From Candidatus Nitrotoga sp. BS (lineage in GTDB: Bacteria; Pseudomonadota; Gammaproteobacteria; Burkholderiales; Gallionellaceae), in NCBI RefSeq assembly GCF_927797785.1, contig NZ_CAKMLL010000056.1, positions 22,722 to 86,721 of the forward strand: DNA of 64,000 nt, written 5' to 3'. Below are positions 18,006 to 29,847 of this stretch, piece after piece. How positions within the stretch are numbered: the first letter of the stretch is position 1; every line of letters begins with the position of its first letter. Both the position numbers and the translations under genes were made by a program. Under the pieces are notes generated by a model. The model was not told the DNA's origin, made no database searches, and saw nothing but the letters and a program-made list of their open reading frames with translations.

Positions 18006-18718
18006 TGGAATTCCCGATCAAAGTGAGGTGACGACTCTTTATTCTCTCCGTAAATTGACCGTGGATCAAGACGAGTCCATGATTGAGCGCGATCTACTGT
18101 TGACATTAAAGATTGAAAAATACCCGCTTGATTATCCTGTTGAAGCATGTGGCCTGAAATATGCATAAATTACAAAGTAACAATTTGATGCAACACGGTT
18201 TTAAAAAAATTGTGCAAGAAATGACTGTTCGAACTCGCACTGCTGCCAATTCTACCCCAGAATAACTCTGATTTCCTGCTGCTGCACAATCCACGCCGAC
18301 TTCACTGACTGGGATAAATACTTTGTGCCCAAGTGCATCACTACTTTCCGCCGTATCGCCATATTGGTCTGATTTGTCGCCTGACCAAGGTCATTAACTG
18401 CTTTCTGTCATCCCAGCCCCATCACACTCCCTGCGTGATTTACTGACGCTGCGCACTGTTAAATCTCTGAATACTGAAAAACTCTTCATTATTCTTCCAA
18501 CGAAAAACAAAATTATGGGGGGTTGGTCAAAATTTCAGTCAAGCTTTATTAAAAAACAGGTGTTTTCTGTCAGACATTATATAATCGCCCGTCGTCAGAT
18601 TAGCCGGTCAGTCGGCCAAAACCGATATCCCAGAGATGTATATAGAACTTCCCTTTACTTTTGATATGTACATGGAGAAATCGCAAGCATCATTTTTGCC
18701 AGTTGTCTCAAGTTTTCA
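18006..18718. other. 713-bp gap without recognised gene
   Basis: Frames here are short and lack Shine-Dalgarno sites or family features. Base composition is lower in GC than the genes on either side. A TATAAT-like hexamer near 18580 could belong to a promoter for the GNAT-like gene at 18719. Nothing else is supported. Confidence 0.3.
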
Positions 18719-19885
18719 ATGACCGTAAACCACAACCCGAGCGAGGCTGCACCGCTGCGTATTATTCCGGTTTCCGGAAAGGCGGATTTAGACCAGTTCA
18801 TCCGCATTCCAAATATTATTCTTGGATCCGACCCTGCATGGATCTCGCCGCTGTTGATTGAGCGTCGCATGCATCTCTCAGCCAAGAGCAATCCGTACTT
18901 CCAGCACGCTCGATGGCAGGCATGGATCGCCTGGCGTGGTGAGCAGCCAGTGGGACGGATCAGCGCCCAGATTGACGAGTTGCATCTGGCGCAGCATGGC
19001 GACGCGACCGGCTTCTTCGGGATGCTGGATGCCGAGAACCAGGGAGAAACATTCGCGGCACTGCTTAGTACCGCCGAACAATGGCTGCGCGATCAAGGCA
19101 TGCGCTGCGTGCGCGGGCCTTTCAACCTTTCAATCAATGAGGAAATGGGGCTGTTGGTCGACGGTTTCGACACACCTCCGGCATTCATGATGGGGCATGC
19201 CTTGCCATATTACGGGGGGCGCATCGAACAATGCGGATACCATAAGGAAAAAGACACGTTGGCGTACATGATCGCTCCGAATTTCGAAGCGCCTGCCGTT
19301 ATGCAGCGGCTGGTCGCAGCATCCGCGCATCGCGTGCGGGTGCGCCCACTTGATCGAAAACGCTTCGATGACGAAATCTCTCTGTTGCGCGACATATTCA
19401 ACGATGCCTGGGCGGGAAACTGGGGTTTCGTGCCCATCACCGCCGCCGAATTCCACGATCTTGGCCAAAACCTTCGCTTTCTCATTGCCCCAGAATTGAT
19501 ACAAATTGCCGAAGTCGATGGCGAGGCCGCCGCCTTTATCGTCGCTCTTCCCAACATCAACGAGGCGATTCGCGGGCTCGGCGGCAAACTGCTCCCGACC
19601 GGCTGGTTAAAGCTCCTGTGGCGCCTCAAAGTGCGCTTTCCCAGCACTGCCCGTGTGCCGTTGATGGGCGTCAAGTGCAAATTTCAACGCACCCGTCTCG
19701 GACCTGGACTGGCTTTTCTCGTCATTGATGCGGTGCGGGCACAATTGCACAGCCGCGGCGCCAAGCAGATCGAGCTGTCCTGGATACTGGAAGACAACGC
19801 GGGCATGCGCAGCATCATCGAGTCGATCGGCGGCCACGCCTACAAGCGTTACCGTGTTTACGAGCGGCAACTTTGCGAGCACTGA
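18719..19885 (+). CDS. GNAT-like conserved protein (about 390 residues)
   Basis: A 388-residue cytoplasmic protein of a widespread bacterial family with two GNAT-like halves. Recognisable blocks are QFIRIPNIILGSDPAWISPL near the N-terminus, RISAQIDELHLAQHGD...GFFGMLDAEN, RGPFNLSINEEMGLLVDGFD and PPAFMMGHALPYYG. The C-terminal half ends IELSWILEDNAGMRSIIESI, then GGHAYKRYRVYE, typical of the final GNAT strand/helix. No substrate is known for the family to my knowledge. It stands alone between two gaps and is not clearly part of the efflux operon. Confidence 0.75.
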   Translation: MTVNHNPSEAAPLRIIPVSGKADLDQFIRIPNIILGSDPAWISPLLIERRMHLSAKSNPYFQHARWQAWIAWRGEQPVGRISAQIDELHLAQHGDATGFFGMLDAENQGETFAALLSTAEQWLRDQGMRCVRGPFNLSINEEMGLLVDGFDTPPAFMMGHALPYYGGRIEQCGYHKEKDTLAYMIAPNFEAPAVMQRLVAASAHRVRVRPLDRKRFDDEISLLRDIFNDAWAGNWGFVPITAAEFHDLGQNLRFLIAPELIQIAEVDGEAAAFIVALPNINEAIRGLGGKLLPTGWLKLLWRLKVRFPSTARVPLMGVKCKFQRTRLGPGLAFLVIDAVRAQLHSRGAKQIELSWILEDNAGMRSIIESIGGHAYKRYRVYERQLCEH

Positions 19886-20129
19886 GCAGCAGGTGGGACG
19901 TCATTGAGCTTGCCGCTTATCACCATCGGAACGACTAAACTATGGTCGCGTAGGGGCTCAATATTTTTATCCGGACATGAGTCTGACCTGCAGGATTTAA
20001 TTAGAGTGTGCCCTAGGGAAGGCTGGCTCTTCTGGAAAACCGCAGTTCCTGCTATATTGTCGCGATTTACAATAACCTTCCTCCAGACTTTAGTGCGTCC
20101 AAGGGCCGGAAAAATTAGACTTCCAATTT

Positions 20130-21401
20130 ATGCCTATCAACAACCCCGTGACAACAAATTCTGACCCCACCAGTCCGTCTTTAGGTAAGCCTGTCTCCAG
20201 ATTAGGGCATCGGTGGTCGAAACGCTGGATCGTGATTACCTCGATTCTCTGTCTGGTAGTGGGGGGCAGCGCAATCTGGTATGCCAGTTCTCATCGGGGC
20301 GACTCCGCGACGACAGTCAATAATCGAGATGCGGGAAAGCCGGGGGGTAGCAGCAGTTCTTTGCCTCCCGCGACGCCTGTCGTTGTCGCTCCCGTGCGCC
20401 AAGGCGACCTCGACATCTATCTGTTCGCGATCGGCACCGTCACGCCGCTCAACGTTGCCGTGGTTCGCCCGCGCGTGGATGGCCAGATCATAAGCATTGC
20501 ATTCAATGAGGGTCAGCTAGTCCAAAAGGGCGATCTGTTGGCTCAAATAGACCCCCGCCCATTCAAGACGCAGCTCACGCTCGCTGCTGGGCAATTGGCA
20601 CGCGATCAAGCGCTACTTGGCAACGCGCGGGCCGATCTCAAACGCTATCGTGCGCTGCTTGCGCTGGATTCTATTTCCGACCAACTAGTCGATACACAGG
20701 CGTCACTGGTGCGGCAACACACGGCCACAGTGCAAGCCAGCCAAGGCGGAGTTAATAATGCAAAGCTGCAACTCTCGAATACCCAGGTTATCGCGCCTAT
20801 CACTGGACGGGTAGGTTTGCGCCGGGTAGGCCCAGGCAACATCGTACACACATCAGATACTGATGGCCTCGTGGTAATCACGCAGTTGCAGCCAGTCGGC
20901 GTTATATTCGCGATTCCGGAAGATGCCTTGCCGCAAGTGATAAAGCGGCTGCGCACCGGTGATCTCATTCCGGTTGATGCCTACGACCGCGCCCAGAAAG
21001 AAAAGCTGGGCACGGGTCGATTGCTGGCTGCGGACAACCAGATTGACACCACAACCGGCACCATCAAGCTGAAGGCTGAGTTTCCCAATGCAGACGACAC
21101 GCTCTTTGCCAACCAGTTCGTCAACGTGAGGATGCCCGTCGAGGTGCGTCGAAAAGCGACCCTGGTGCCGACGGCGGCGATACAGCGTGGATCGGCTGGG
21201 ACGTTCGTTTATGTCGTCAAGGATGACCACACGGTCGCCGTGATTCCAGTGAAAACCGGACCCACGCAAGGTGAAGTTACCGTGATCGACAGTGGTGTGT
21301 CCTCAGGCGCAATGGTTGTGATAGGTGGCGCGGATAGGCTTCGTGCAGGAGTGAAGGTTGATATTGTCGCGCACAATTCACGTGCCAACAGTGGTGTCTG
21401 A
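20130..21401 (+). CDS. mdtA: RND efflux periplasmic adaptor (MdtA type)
   Basis: The membrane-fusion protein that links an inner-membrane RND pump to an outer-membrane channel. It has a basic N-terminus and one membrane segment (WIVITSILCLVVGGSAIWYA, about 35-55), then the biotinyl-lipoyl hairpin domain (GTVTPLNVAVVRPRVDGQI...EGQLVQKGDLLAQIDPRPF), an alpha-helical hairpin (about 140-210) and the beta-barrel/proximal domain (VIAPITGRVGLRRVGPGNIV). Length 423 matches MdtA. It is followed by two distinct RND subunits and a channel in the same direction, as in the MdtABC multidrug system. Confidence 0.92.
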   Translation: MPINNPVTTNSDPTSPSLGKPVSRLGHRWSKRWIVITSILCLVVGGSAIWYASSHRGDSATTVNNRDAGKPGGSSSSLPPATPVVVAPVRQGDLDIYLFAIGTVTPLNVAVVRPRVDGQIISIAFNEGQLVQKGDLLAQIDPRPFKTQLTLAAGQLARDQALLGNARADLKRYRALLALDSISDQLVDTQASLVRQHTATVQASQGGVNNAKLQLSNTQVIAPITGRVGLRRVGPGNIVHTSDTDGLVVITQLQPVGVIFAIPEDALPQVIKRLRTGDLIPVDAYDRAQKEKLGTGRLLAADNQIDTTTGTIKLKAEFPNADDTLFANQFVNVRMPVEVRRKATLVPTAAIQRGSAGTFVYVVKDDHTVAVIPVKTGPTQGEVTVIDSGVSSGAMVVIGGADRLRAGVKVDIVAHNSRANSGV

Positions 21402-21428
21402 GCGCCTGAATCGCGGCGTCGCTTGGCC

Positions 21429-24400
21429 ATGAACCCTTCGCGTCTGTTCATCCTCCGTCCGGTGGCAACCTCGCTGCTGATGGTGGCTATCTTGCTCGTT
21501 GGCCTGTTTGCCTATCGAGTGTTGCCACTGTCGGCACTGCCCAAGTTTGATTACCCGACCATTCAAGTGGTGACACTGTACCCGGGCGCGAGTCCGGAGG
21601 TGGTTACCTCGACCATTACAGCACCGCTTGAACGACAGTTTGGTCGGATGTCGGGTCTGAATCAGATGTCCTCGACCAGCTCGGGCGGAGCCTCGATCAT
21701 CACGCTGCGGTTCAGCCTTGATCTGGCACTTGATGTCGCCGAGCAGGACGTGCAGGCAGCCATTAACGCAGCCGCTAACCTGCTACCGTCGGATCTGCCC
21801 CAGTTGCCGATTTACAACAAAGTAAATCCCGCTGATACACCAATCATGACGCTGGCCTTAACCTCGCCCACGTTGCCGCTGCCAGAAATTCGGCGCCTGG
21901 TTGACACCCGGCTTGCGGCCAATATTTCGCAGTTGTCCGGCGTCGGACTCGTCAGCATCAACGGCGGACAGCGGCCAGCCATCCGCATTCAGGCTAATCC
22001 AAAAATTCTTGCCGCCTACAGGCTTTCGCTTGAGGATATGCGCATTGCGATCAGCAATGCCAACTCGAACCAAGCTAAAGGCAGCTTTGACGGACCCACG
22101 CAGGCATCCACCATTGATGTCAACGACCAGCTCAAATCAGTCAACGAATTCAAGGCCATGATCATCGCCTATCGCAATGGTGCCGCGGTGCGGTTGGCTG
22201 ATGTGGCAGAAGTCTTTGATGGAGCCGAAAATGAACGTCTCGCTGCCTGGGCCAACGAATCGGCGGCGGTGATCATTAACATTCAGCGTCAACCCGGTAC
22301 CAACGTCATCGAAGTAGTTGATCGCATCAAAAAGTTGTTGCCTCGGCTGAAGGCTTCGCTGCCTGTCGCGGTCGATGTCACGATTTTGACTGACCGCACC
22401 GAAACTATTCGCGCCTCGGTACATGACGTGCAGCTTGAGCTGCTGCTCGCAGTGGTGCTTGTGGTGATGGTCATTTTTCTATTTCTGCGCAATGTGGCCG
22501 CGACCCTGATTCCTGCCGTGGTGGTGCCGCTGTCGCTCATTGGCACCTTCGCCGTGATGCACTTGGCCGGTTTCTCAATCAACAATCTTACCCTGATGGC
22601 GCTCATCGTCGCCACCGGTTTCGTGGTGGACGATGCGATTGTGATGATCGAGAACATCATGCGTTACATCGAGGCTGGTGAGCCACCGCTAAAAGCCGCG
22701 ATCAAGGGCGCGCGCCAAATTGGTTTCACCATTGTGTCGTTGTCGCTGTCACTGATTGCAGTGTTGATTCCACTGTTGTTCATGGGCGACGTGGCGGGTC
22801 GTCTGTTCCGGGAATTCGCGATCACTCTGTCGGTGGCCATCCTGATCTCAGCTGTGGTGTCGTTGACGCTGACGCCGATGATGTGCGGGCGGTTGCTGCG
22901 TCATATCCCCGCGCAACAGCATGGACGCTTGTTTCATGCCAGCGGTGCATGGTTTGATCGCGTGATTGCCCGCTATGGTCGCATGCTGAAGTGGGTGCTC
23001 GACCGCCAGAGCCTGACCCTGCTGGTAGCGCTGGCCACGCTGGCACTGACGGTACTCTTGTATATATTTATTCCCAAAGGTTTTTTTCCGATCCAGGATA
23101 CTGCGGCAATTCAGGGCATTTCGCAGGCGCCGGCAAACATTTCTTTTGCCGCCATGGCCGAGCGTCAGCAGGCACTCGGCCGCGTGATCCTGAGCGACCC
23201 GGCTGTTCAAAGCCTCTCATCGTTCATTGGCGTGGACGGCAGCAACCCGACATTAAACAGTGGCCGTTTCCTTATTAACCTCAAACCTTTGTCACAGCGC
23301 GACGGCAACGCCAGCAACGTGATTCGGAGACTGCGGGTTGCGCTCGTCCAGGTTGATGGGATCAAGCTGTACATGCAGCCGATACAGGATCTCACCATCG
23401 AAGATCAGGTCAGTCGCACCCAGTATCAGCTTTCGTTGACGGATGCCGACGCCGAAGTGCTGCGCAAATGGGTGCCACGACTGGTCGAGCGGCTGCGTGG
23501 CAAACCACTGCTGGCTGACGTGATCAGTGACCAGCAAGAAGGTGGGCTGCAGGCGCACGTCGAGATTGACCGCGCCCTTGCAGACAGCTTTGGTATCACG
23601 CCAACGGCCGTGGATAACGCGCTATATAACGCGTTTGGCCAACGACAGGTGGCCACTCTGTTCACTCCTACTCACCAGCAGCGCGTCGTGCTCGAGGTCA
23701 AGCCCGAGTTTCGCAACGGCGTGGATGCCCTCGACAACCTTTACTTCAGCGCAGAAAATGGCGCAGCAGGGATACAAAACCCAAGCCAGTCGCGGCAAAT
23801 TCCGCTGTCGTCAATTGCTCGGGTAAGCGAGCGCAGCGCACCGCTGATCATCACCCGCATCGACCAGTTTCCAGCGGCCACGATCTCGTTCAATCTCGCG
23901 CCGGGCGCGTCACTGGGCGAGGCGGTCAAGGTGATCGAGGCCACACAGCGAGAGCTTGGTTTGCCGGCCAGCGCGCAACTGAAATTTCAAGGCTCGGCAC
24001 TGGCGTTTCGAGCTTCGCTGGCCAGTCAGTTGTGGCTAATCCTGGCCGCGATCCTCACCGTCTATATTGTGCTGGGTGTGCTCTATGAGAGCTACATTCA
24101 CCCGGTCACGATCCTGTCGAGTTTACCCTCGGCCGGTGTTGGAGCATTGCTTGCGCTGATGTTGTCTGGGAACGAGCTCGGCGTAATTTCGATTATCGGT
24201 ATCATCCTGCTGATCGGCATCGTCAAAAAGAACGCAATCATGATGATCGACTTCGCGCTCGAGGTTCAGCGCGAGCAGGGCCTGACGCCGCGCGAAGCGA
24301 TTTTCCAGGCTTGCCTGCTGCGCTTTCGGCCGATCATGATGACGACCATGGCCGCGCTGCTGGGTGCGTTACCGCTGATGATAGGTTGGGGCGTGGGTTC

Positions 24401-24575
24401 GGACTTGCGCCATCCGTTGGGCATAACGCTGGTCGGGGGGCTGATCGTGAGCCAGGTGTTGACCCTGTTCACCACACCGGTCATCTATCTAGCATTTGAG
24501 CGGCTGGCGCATCCGGCATCAGCGCTGCGGCCCGACTTGCGCACGGTCGCAGCGGTCAAAGGTGATCGCGTATGA
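21429..24575 (+). CDS. mdtB: RND efflux pump subunit MdtB
   Basis: An inner-membrane proton-driven transporter of 1048 residues with the HAE1 layout: [20 protein letters not shown] (TM1), a periplasmic porter domain, a block of TM helices 2-6 with the proton-relay pair in [16 protein letters not shown], a second porter domain, and TM7-12 ending in [10 protein letters not shown]. In E. coli MdtB and MdtC form a B2C heterotrimer, and the presence of a distinct second RND gene directly downstream fits this. ATG 21429 is preferred; a TTG six bases upstream is also in frame. The next gene starts only 10 bases after the stop. Confidence 0.93.
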   Translation: MNPSRLFILRPVATSLLMVAILLVGLFAYRVLPLSALPKFDYPTIQVVTLYPGASPEVVTSTITAPLERQFGRMSGLNQMSSTSSGGASIITLRFSLDLALDVAEQDVQAAINAAANLLPSDLPQLPIYNKVNPADTPIMTLALTSPTLPLPEIRRLVDTRLAANISQLSGVGLVSINGGQRPAIRIQANPKILAAYRLSLEDMRIAISNANSNQAKGSFDGPTQASTIDVNDQLKSVNEFKAMIIAYRNGAAVRLADVAEVFDGAENERLAAWANESAAVIINIQRQPGTNVIEVVDRIKKLLPRLKASLPVAVDVTILTDRTETIRASVHDVQLELLLAVVLVVMVIFLFLRNVAATLIPAVVVPLSLIGTFAVMHLAGFSINNLTLMALIVATGFVVDDAIVMIENIMRYIEAGEPPLKAAIKGARQIGFTIVSLSLSLIAVLIPLLFMGDVAGRLFREFAITLSVAILISAVVSLTLTPMMCGRLLRHIPAQQHGRLFHASGAWFDRVIARYGRMLKWVLDRQSLTLLVALATLALTVLLYIFIPKGFFPIQDTAAIQGISQAPANISFAAMAERQQALGRVILSDPAVQSLSSFIGVDGSNPTLNSGRFLINLKPLSQRDGNASNVIRRLRVALVQVDGIKLYMQPIQDLTIEDQVSRTQYQLSLTDADAEVLRKWVPRLVERLRGKPLLADVISDQQEGGLQAHVEIDRALADSFGITPTAVDNALYNAFGQRQVATLFTPTHQQRVVLEVKPEFRNGVDALDNLYFSAENGAAGIQNPSQSRQIPLSSIARVSERSAPLIITRIDQFPAATISFNLAPGASLGEAVKVIEATQRELGLPASAQLKFQGSALAFRASLASQLWLILAAILTVYIVLGVLYESYIHPVTILSSLPSAGVGALLALMLSGNELGVISIIGIILLIGIVKKNAIMMIDFALEVQREQGLTPREAIFQACLLRFRPIMMTTMAALLGALPLMIGWGVGSDLRHPLGITLVGGLIVSQVLTLFTTPVIYLAFERLAHPASALRPDLRTVAAVKGDRV

Positions 24576-24585
24576 GGCGCCTGGC

Positions 24586-27500
24586 ATGAATCTCTCCGCG
24601 CCGTTTGTCAATCGGCCCGTCGCCACCACGTTGCTCACTATTGGCCTGATACTGGTAGGTGCACTTGCTTTTCTGCTGCTTCCGATCTCGCCGCTGCCTA
24701 GCGTTGATATCCCGACCATCAAGGTTTCGGCATCCTTACCGGGGGCGAGTCCGGAAACCATGGCAGCGGCAGTGACCTTGCCACTGGAGCGCTCGCTTGG
24801 ACGTATCTCAGGCATCACTGAAATGACATCAAGTAGCGTGCTCGGTTCAGCGCGCATCGTGCTGCAATTTGACCTTGATCGCGACATCAATGGCGCAGCT
24901 CGCGACGTTCAGGCAGCGCTCAATGCAGCCAGCAGTCAGTTGCCAGCAGGTATGTCAGCCAATCCGGACTACCGAAAAGTGAACCCAGCTGATGCGCCGG
25001 TCATGATCCTGGGTTTGACCTCCAATACCATGACCCAAGGGCAGATATACGACGCAGCCTCGACCATCATCGCCCAGAAACTGTCGCAGCTTAAGGGCGT
25101 GGGCGAGGTCGAAATCGGTGGCAGTTCATTGCCGGCGGTGCGGGTTGAACTCAACCCCCAAGCCCTGCATCAATACGGCATTGGATTTGACAACGTGCGC
25201 ACGGCCATCGCTGCGGCAAACTCGAATCTGCCTCAAGGCGCGCTGGAAAACGGCGAGCGGCACTGGCAAGTTTCCAGCAATGGGCAGGCACGCAGTGCCG
25301 CCGAGTACCTGCCGGTAATCATGGGGTACAGCAACAGTGGCGCGTCTGTGAAACTTGCCGACGTAGCCAACGTTGTTAATTCAGTGCAGGATTTACGCAA
25401 CGCGGGTTCGGCCAACGGTAAGCCTGCGGTACTGGTGATCATCAAGCGCGAGCCCAATGCCAACATCATCGAGACCGTCCGCAGCGTCACCAAGCTCCTG
25501 CCGACGCTGCGGACGTCGGTTCCGGCAGCGATTGACGTCGCGGTGATGATGGAGCGCACCTCCACTGTGCGCGCCTCGCTGCGCGATGCTGCTTACACGT
25601 TGGTGCTGGCGGTGATCCTGGTAATCCTGGTGGTGTTGCTGTTCCTGCGCAACGGCCGCGCTGCACTCATTCCCGGCGTTGCGGTGCCGGTGTCCATGAT
25701 TGGCACTTTCGCCGTGATGTATCTGCTGGACTTCAGCCTCAATAACTTGTCGCTGATGGCGCTCACCATTGCCGTCGGCTTCATCGTTGACGACACCATC
25801 GTGGTTCTCGAAAATGTCTCGCGGCATATCGAGAACGGCGTCTCTCCCAAGCAAGCCGCGCTGATCGGAGCCAAGGAAGTCGGTTCCACGGTGTTGGCAA
25901 TGTCTCTGGTGCTCATTGCTGTTTTTATTCCGATGCTGTTCATGGGCGGGTACGTTGGACTTTTCGTGCGTGAGTTCGTGGTCACGTTGGTGGTGGCCGT
26001 TCTGATCTCGCTGGTGGTTGCGCTCACCACCGCGCCGATGATGTGTGCCCGGCTGCTTAAATCAACGGAAACAGAAGGCCGGCATGGCCGTCTCTACCAA
26101 TGGAGCGAGCGTGGGTTTGCGGCGCTGCTGCGCACCTATGAGCGCAGTTTGGTGTGGACGCTCGGGCATGCACCGCTCACGATGCTTATCTTGCTGGCCA
26201 CCATATGTCTTAATGTCTATCTCTATGTCATTATTCCCAAGGGTTTCTTTCCAAATCAGGATACCGGCCAGCTCACCGGACGCATTCAGGGCGACCAGAG
26301 CATTTCCTTCCAGTTGATGCAGAAAAAACTGGCCGATTTCATCGACATCGTGCGCGCTGACCCCGCAGTCGAAAACGTCGTGGGCTACACTGGCGGCGCC
26401 CAGCGCAACACCGGATCTGTGTTCGTTACGCTTAAACCGCTATCCGAAAGAAAGGAAAGCGCCGACAAGATTGTGACCCGCTTGCGCGCCCGGCTCGCCA
26501 ACGAGCCGGGCGCCACCCTCATCCTCAACCCGGTGCAAGATATACGCGTCGGTGGCCGCCAGAGCCGCTCATCGAATCAGTACACAATCCAGGCCGATGA
26601 CCTCGACGAGCTGCGATTGTGGGAGCCGCGCATTCGCCAGGCGCTGGCGCAACAGCCGGAGCTGCTTGATGTTGACACCGACGACCAGAGCAAGGGACTG
26701 CAGACTTCGCTTATCGTTGATCGCGACGCGGCAGCGCGTCTGGGCATTAGCCCCAAACAGATCGACACGGTGCTCAACGATGCCTTTGCCCAGCGGTCAG
26801 TCTCAACTATCTACGTACCGTTAAACCAGTACCGCGTGGTGATGGGCGTCGCTCCCGAATATGGGCAGTCGGCCGAGGCACTCGATCGCCTTCTGATCAG
26901 CGGCCCGGAGGGAAAACAGGTGCCCTTGTCGATTCTGGCACGCCATACGCAAACCGAAACCTCGCTCCAGGTCAATCATCATTCCCAGCTCGCCGCCTCG
27001 ACGATTTCGTTCAACTTACCCAAAGGGGTGTCGCTGTCGAAGGCAACGCAGGTGATCGAGCGCACCATGCGCGAAATCGGCGTGCCCACCTCGGTGCGTG
27101 GCGGCTTCCAGGGGTCGGCGCGTGCTTTCCGAGAGGTGCTTGACAACCAGCCCATTCTCATCCTCGCGGCCTTTCTTACCCTGTATATTGTTCTGGGCGT
27201 CCTCTACGAAAGTCTGATACATCCGCTGACCATCCTTTCGACGCTGCCGTCCGCCGGTGTCGGCGCGCTGCTTGCTCTGATGCTGTTCCGTACTGACTTC
27301 AGCGTCATCGCGATGATCGGCATCTTCATGCTGATCGGCATTGTCATGAAGAATGCCATCATGATGATAGACTTTGCGCTTGATGCTCAACGAAGTTCAG
27401 CGGTGGCGCCGCGCGAGGCGATATTCCAGGCATGTCTCATGCGCTTTCGGCCGATACTGATGACTTCCCTGGCGGCGCTGCTCGCCGCGATTCCACTGGC

Positions 27501-27711
27501 ATTGGGCCATGGTGATGGTGCCGAGATGCGCCAGCCTTTAGGCATAGCGATCGGGGGCGGATTGATCATGAGCCAGTTGCTGACTCTTTACACCACGCCG
27601 GTCGTCTATCTTTATCTCGACCGCTTCTACATCTGGGCGCGCAGTCTGTGGCAACGCCGGTACTCACGTCCCGCTAAATCCTTCTCACCTGTTACTGACC
27701 CGATGCTATGA
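24586..27711 (+). CDS. mdtC: RND efflux pump subunit MdtC
   Basis: The second RND subunit, 1041 residues, starting [20 protein letters not shown], the typical MdtC N-terminus. The 12-TM/two-porter layout is complete, with the proton-relay motif [20 protein letters not shown] and the last helices [20 protein letters not shown]. The open frame extends 30 codons upstream into the mdtB end, but the ATG at 24586 fits the family. The stop overlaps the start of the outer-membrane channel gene by 4 bases (ATGA), showing tight coupling. With MdtB it should form the heterotrimeric pump. Confidence 0.93.
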   Translation: MNLSAPFVNRPVATTLLTIGLILVGALAFLLLPISPLPSVDIPTIKVSASLPGASPETMAAAVTLPLERSLGRISGITEMTSSSVLGSARIVLQFDLDRDINGAARDVQAALNAASSQLPAGMSANPDYRKVNPADAPVMILGLTSNTMTQGQIYDAASTIIAQKLSQLKGVGEVEIGGSSLPAVRVELNPQALHQYGIGFDNVRTAIAAANSNLPQGALENGERHWQVSSNGQARSAAEYLPVIMGYSNSGASVKLADVANVVNSVQDLRNAGSANGKPAVLVIIKREPNANIIETVRSVTKLLPTLRTSVPAAIDVAVMMERTSTVRASLRDAAYTLVLAVILVILVVLLFLRNGRAALIPGVAVPVSMIGTFAVMYLLDFSLNNLSLMALTIAVGFIVDDTIVVLENVSRHIENGVSPKQAALIGAKEVGSTVLAMSLVLIAVFIPMLFMGGYVGLFVREFVVTLVVAVLISLVVALTTAPMMCARLLKSTETEGRHGRLYQWSERGFAALLRTYERSLVWTLGHAPLTMLILLATICLNVYLYVIIPKGFFPNQDTGQLTGRIQGDQSISFQLMQKKLADFIDIVRADPAVENVVGYTGGAQRNTGSVFVTLKPLSERKESADKIVTRLRARLANEPGATLILNPVQDIRVGGRQSRSSNQYTIQADDLDELRLWEPRIRQALAQQPELLDVDTDDQSKGLQTSLIVDRDAAARLGISPKQIDTVLNDAFAQRSVSTIYVPLNQYRVVMGVAPEYGQSAEALDRLLISGPEGKQVPLSILARHTQTETSLQVNHHSQLAASTISFNLPKGVSLSKATQVIERTMREIGVPTSVRGGFQGSARAFREVLDNQPILILAAFLTLYIVLGVLYESLIHPLTILSTLPSAGVGALLALMLFRTDFSVIAMIGIFMLIGIVMKNAIMMIDFALDAQRSSAVAPREAIFQACLMRFRPILMTSLAALLAAIPLALGHGDGAEMRQPLGIAIGGGLIMSQLLTLYTTPVVYLYLDRFYIWARSLWQRRYSRPAKSFSPVTDPML

Positions 27712-29081
27712 CTATCATAAACAGAACCTCAATCCTGCATGCTTTGGCCCTTACCTGTTTCGCGACGATCAACACCGCCTGCACGGTGCTCGGGCCGGAC
27801 TATGTGCGACCGCCCATGGACGTGCCTGCTGCTTACAAAGAGGCTTCCGGATTGACCGCACCGCAGGCGCGCAACGTTTCGGCCGACGAACACTGGTGGA
27901 TACCCTACGATGACAGCCAACTCAATGAGCTGATCGTTCAGGTTGAGTCTCGAAATTACTCGCTCCAAGCCATGGAGGCACGGGTGCGGCAGGCTCAATC
28001 GCTCACCGATGCAGCACGGGCAGCGCAGTTCCCGACACTAAGCTGCTGTACCAACCTGAGCCCCAGGACTGTCGGAAGCACCAGCGATTTAGGCCTGTTT
28101 GCGGTCTGGGAGATCGACCTATGGGGTCGCATCCGGCGCAATATCGAGGCCAGCGGCGCGGCCGCCCAGGCGAGCGCGGCCGACCTCGCAGCAGCAACGC
28201 TGTCATTGCAGGCGCAACTTGCACAAAACCACTTCCTGTTGCGGGTGCAGGATGCTGAGATCCGTTTATTGCAAGACACAGTCACCTCCTACAAACAATC
28301 ATTACAGATCACGCGCAATCAACACACGGAGGGCGTCGCCTCCCGAGGCATTATCTTGCAGGCACAAGCCCAGCTTGGCGCCGCACAGGCGCAGATGCTT
28401 GATGCACGTGTGGCACGAGCCCAGTTAGAACACGCCATAGCGGTGCTTATTGGGAAAGCACCGGCTGACTTTTCTTTTGCTGTTGCGCCTATCGTCGAAA
28501 AGGTGCCCGTAATACCGCCCGCGCTGCCTTCCGATTTACTGGAACGGCGACCCGACATTGCCGCAGCCGAGCGGCGAATGGCAGCGGCCAGCGCACAAAT
28601 TGGCGTGGCCAAGGCGGCGGCCTACCCTTCGGTCAGCCTCCTCGCCGGCTTGAGTATCCATCGAGGTGTCGTGGGTCCAAATGTGTCAATACCGCTACTC
28701 GGCACTGGTGCTATCCGCGCACAGAGTACGAAAGCTGAAGCCGCCTACGACGAGGCCGTCGCCAACTACCGGCAGACGGTGCTCAACGGTTTACGCGAAG
28801 TGGAAGACAATCTGGTTGTGTTGCAAATTCTCGAAGAGGCCACGACAGCACAGTCTATAGCGGTTAAAGCGGCGCGCGAGTCGGCGGTGATCACGTATAA
28901 CCAATATCGTAATGGCATCGTCAACTATCTATCTGTGATCGTGGCACAGACCACAGCGCTCGAAAATGAACGCGCCGCATTGAGCCTTCTTGGCCGCCGC
29001 CTGGTCGCGAGTGTGACCTTAATCAAGGCCTTGGGTGGCGGCTGGGGGTCAACCGCACCTAAAGCAACGGAAAAATTTTAA
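27708..29081 (+). CDS. NodT/OprM-type outer-membrane efflux lipoprotein
   Basis: The outer-membrane channel of the efflux system. The lipoprotein signal ([13 protein letters not shown], lipidated Cys near residue 25) is followed by [11 protein letters not shown], the family's N-terminal mark. Two outer-membrane-efflux repeats follow, with coiled-coil helices ([47 protein letters not shown]). At 457 residues it is slightly short; the second beta-strand region after [18 protein letters not shown] is about 20-25 residues shorter than I expect, without a frameshift. It is the last gene of the mdtABC-oprM operon and convergent with the PAP2 gene that follows. Confidence 0.9.
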   Translation: MTIINRTSILHALALTCFATINTACTVLGPDYVRPPMDVPAAYKEASGLTAPQARNVSADEHWWIPYDDSQLNELIVQVESRNYSLQAMEARVRQAQSLTDAARAAQFPTLSCCTNLSPRTVGSTSDLGLFAVWEIDLWGRIRRNIEASGAAAQASAADLAAATLSLQAQLAQNHFLLRVQDAEIRLLQDTVTSYKQSLQITRNQHTEGVASRGIILQAQAQLGAAQAQMLDARVARAQLEHAIAVLIGKAPADFSFAVAPIVEKVPVIPPALPSDLLERRPDIAAAERRMAAASAQIGVAKAAAYPSVSLLAGLSIHRGVVGPNVSIPLLGTGAIRAQSTKAEAAYDEAVANYRQTVLNGLREVEDNLVVLQILEEATTAQSIAVKAARESAVITYNQYRNGIVNYLSVIVAQTTALENERAALSLLGRRLVASVTLIKALGGGWGSTAPKATEKF

Positions 29082-29118
29082 TCTAACGCAGATTCACAAG
29101 CCGCAAATAGCCCAACCG

Positions 29119-29661
29119 TTACCACTGCATCCCCACCAGCACGCCGGCACTCTTGCTGTCGGCCCAGGGCACCAATTGCACTTTATTGTTGAACGCATCA
29201 GTGAAGAACCAGCCACTACTGGTGCCTATTACAGCGCCAGCGACAACATCGTACCAGTGATGCTTTCTGGCATCCACGCGAGCGTATGCGGTGAGAGTGG
29301 CCAGTGCGTAAGCGGGAACACCGGTCTGCCAACCGTAACGACGATACATGGTAGTCGCAGAGGCAAACGCCAAAGTGGCGTGCCCTGACGGGAAGCTGTT
29401 ATTGTCGCTGTGATCGGGGCGCTGCTCATGTATTACCGCCTTGCCCAGGATTGCCACCCCCTGGGCAGTACCGAGACTATAGGCCGCCTGGCGAAACCCC
29501 TGCCAGTCATCGCGTACCGCCGGTAGCACCAGAGCAGCACCAGCCAAGGAGTAGACTCCAAAATCGCTGATGTTGCCCCATTGCTTATTGTTGACCGCCT
29601 GCGCCGAAGGAGTGAGGCCTAATATCAGTAAAAATATTGCCGCAAACAAACGAGCGTCCAT
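29119..29661 (-). CDS. Secreted PAP2-family phosphatase
   Basis: A 180-residue exported protein with a signal peptide (LFAAIFLLILGLTPSAQA) and no further strong membrane helices. The three PAP2 acid-phosphatase motifs are readable: K-x-x-x-x-x-x-RP (KAVIHEQRPDH), PSGH (NNSFPSGHATLA) and a third motif ARVDARKHHWYDVVAG, where the usual Ser of SR is Ala. It probably dephosphorylates lipid or other phosphate esters in the periplasm. A 186-bp divergent gap separates it from another PAP2 gene, so the two may share a control region. Confidence 0.85.
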   Translation of the reverse strand: MDARLFAAIFLLILGLTPSAQAVNNKQWGNISDFGVYSLAGAALVLPAVRDDWQGFRQAAYSLGTAQGVAILGKAVIHEQRPDHSDNNSFPSGHATLAFASATTMYRRYGWQTGVPAYALATLTAYARVDARKHHWYDVVAGAVIGTSSGWFFTDAFNNKVQLVPWADSKSAGVLVGMQW

Positions 29662-29847
29662 GGCCGACTCCTTTTAAAATTGAAAGTGCCGAGCATCGCC
29701 GCCATCGGCAGCGAATCATACATAAAATTACTACGGAGGGCATCACGCAGATCTATGTATTTTGGCAACACCCGTACTTTATACTGCCGAGTAAAACACA
29801 CTATTCTGACGAGCAGCTTTATGAAGGGTATGACCGAATGATGCTTT

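Noticed and set aside
19904..20164. 86-codon frame before mdtA
   Set aside because: Overlaps the mdtA start and shows no protein family pattern or ribosome site.
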